This document shows positions 62,760 through 64,000 of a stretch of 64,000 nucleotides of DNA, piece after piece (position 1 is the stretch's first letter; every line of letters starts with the position of its first letter). This DNA is from Dryas octopetala (Eukaryota > Streptophyta > Magnoliopsida > Rosales > Rosaceae): assembly GCA_963921425.1 (NCBI GenBank), contig OY992834.1:17558941-17622940 (forward strand), read 5' to 3'. Under the pieces are notes generated by a model, which saw only the letters and a list, made by a program, of their open reading frames with translations, was not told where the DNA came from and searched no databases. Made by a program: the position numbers and the translations under genes.

Positions 62760-63180
62760 ATTTGGGCGACGAAACTTTGGGCGACAAACCTATATTCGTC
62801 GCCCAAAGTAATTTTGGGTGACGAACAAGAAAAATTGTCACTTAATGTCATACAGCTTTGGGCGACGAATACCATGTTCCTCGCCTAAATACACTTTGGG
62901 CGACGACATCATTTCGTCGCCTAAACTCACGCGCCAAAATATTAATTGACAAATACATTGGGCGAGGAATATGCATGTTCCTCGCCAAAATTAACTTTGG
63001 GCGAGAAAAATTTAAATTCGTCGGCCAAAAGTACTTTGGGAGACAACAAATTTCCTCGCCCAATGGTATTTTGGGCGAGGAACATACATATTCCTCGCCC
63101 AAAGGACGAACATACATATTCGTCACCCAAATGTCTTTGGGCAAGGAATCTGTATGTTCCTCGCCCAAAGACTCATTCCC
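62760..63180. repeat. Array of palindromic GGGCGACGAA / GGGCGAGGAA units
   Basis: More than a dozen copies of tttgggcgacgaa or tttgggcgaggaa alternate with their reverse complements (ttcgtcgcccaaag, ttcctcgcccaaag), spaced about 12-40 bases. Each pair can fold into a hairpin. It resembles subterminal repeats of a CACTA-type element, but no terminus is visible in the window. Confidence 0.85.
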
Positions 63181-63199
63181 TTTTTTTTTTTTTGTATAA

Positions 63200-64000
63200 T
63201 TATATGTATGTTAGTCATACAATGCGATCGTGTTTCTAACGATCCGAACCGTTCAATTTTTAATTCCTCATTGAAAGATCAGCATTGCAAAAAATTAGGA
63301 TTATTGGAGATGTAAAAGTTATGTAACGGTGCTCGAATGTATGAACGGTCAAGAATTTGCTAATACTAATCGATGAAGTAGATGAATTCCGATTTGGACG
63401 ATTTTTTGCAGGAATGATCTTTGAGTATAAACGAATAAAATGAACGGCTCCGATCGTTGAAATTACATTGTAGTCTTCACAATTGTTGAATCGACAAAGT
63501 TTCAACGAAAAAGCTATAGAATTATATACTCTTCAAGTGTATTTGTATGTAGAAGATCACTTTTCTATTGTGTTTTTAACGATCCGAACCGATCATTTCT
63601 TAGTGCCCCACTCAAAGATCATCTATGCAAAAAATTATCTCAATTGGAGATGTAGAAGTTAGGTTTGGCGTTTAGGGTGTATAAACGATCTTGATTCTTA
63701 TACTAATAATCGAACGGGTAAATGAACTCCGATTGAGCCGATTTTTTGCAGGGTTGATCTTTGAGTATGAACGTATATGATGAATGGCTATGATCGTGAT
63801 AATCACGTTGTGGTCTTCACAATTATTGAAGCTACAAGGTTTTAACGAAAAAGTTAATTGAATTTTATTATTTAAGTGTACAATCCACTGATTTATATGT
63901 AGAACCTTATATGTCGATTGTGTTTTTAACGATCCGAACTGTTCATTTATTAGTTTCTCACTCAAAGATCATTTCTCCAAAAAATTAGGTCAATTGGAGA
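63200..64000. repeat. Tandem repeat of about 345 bp, at least 2.3 units
   Basis: The anchor aacgatccgaac recurs at 63238, 63578 and 63928 (spacing 340 and 350). Each unit shares aaagatcat, aattggagatgtaaaag, gattttttgcag and gtcttcacaatt. Units are diverged. The array continues past the window's right edge. Confidence 0.88.

Noticed and set aside
62760..63180. CRISPR-like array
   Set aside because: This is plant nuclear DNA, the repeats alternate in orientation and spacing is irregular.
62848..63239. Several overlapping frames with repeated SSPK or LGEE phrases
   Set aside because: They are translations of the palindromic GGGCGACGAA array. Both strands give similar repeats because the units are inverted copies.

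Overview
This is nuclear DNA from a flowering plant, most likely a eudicot. Genes are split by many GT-AG introns and belong to plant families (organellar DNA gyrase A, BUD31, a BTB/F-box LRR protein, molybdenum cofactor protein CNX1, a phytocyanin). The DNA between them is AT-rich and packed with LINEs, Mutator-like and CACTA-like elements, MITEs, LTR remnants and microsatellites. The species cannot be fixed by eye.

Layout. Positions 1-16437 (+) hold the 3' three quarters of an organellar DNA gyrase subunit A gene in 24 visible exons, with three LINE fragments in its introns. Positions 18905-20223 (-) hold a two-exon REX1B-domain gene, followed by a 1-kb terminal-inverted-repeat element with an 8-bp target duplication. 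Positions 22.8-33 kb are a patchwork of segmental duplications. They contain a deleted HSP70 pseudogene, a 2.24-kb tandem duplication carrying a small two-exon zinc-finger gene plus a stop-ridden C9orf85/DUF2039 pseudogene, and another stray HSP70 first exon. Positions 33-37 kb are repeats. Positions 37506-38734 (-) hold an intact BUD31 splicing-factor gene whose 5'UTR exon lies near 41 kb. Positions 41.6-43.7 kb are a Mutator-like element. Positions 45.2-46.7 kb hold a decayed FBL11 fragment. Positions 48598-50457 (-) hold an HSP70 gene that ends before the helical lid. Its promoter and first exon sit in a 2.7-kb tandem duplication (50.0-54.9 kb), so a second first exon lies upstream at 53.1 kb. 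Positions 56.5-57.9 kb hold a CNX1 pseudogene. Positions 59080-59727 (+) hold a small phytocyanin-like gene that has lost copper ligands. From 60.8 kb to the end the sequence is repeats: a Gypsy 3' end, a small MITE, a palindrome array built on GGGCGACGAA, and a tandem repeat of about 345 bp.

The genes do not form a pathway. The credible protein genes are GYRA, the REX1B-like gene, the two zinc-finger copies, BUD31, the short HSP70 and the phytocyanin. The less familiar material is (i) the duplicated HSP70 promoter plus exon 1, which could serve as an alternative first exon, (ii) the lid-less HSP70 end shared by two paralogous loci, (iii) the duplicated zinc-finger microgene with its hidden second exon, and (iv) the palindrome array plus 345-bp repeat at the right edge. 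All exon borders come from reading splice consensus and family homology by eye. No alignment or expression data were available.
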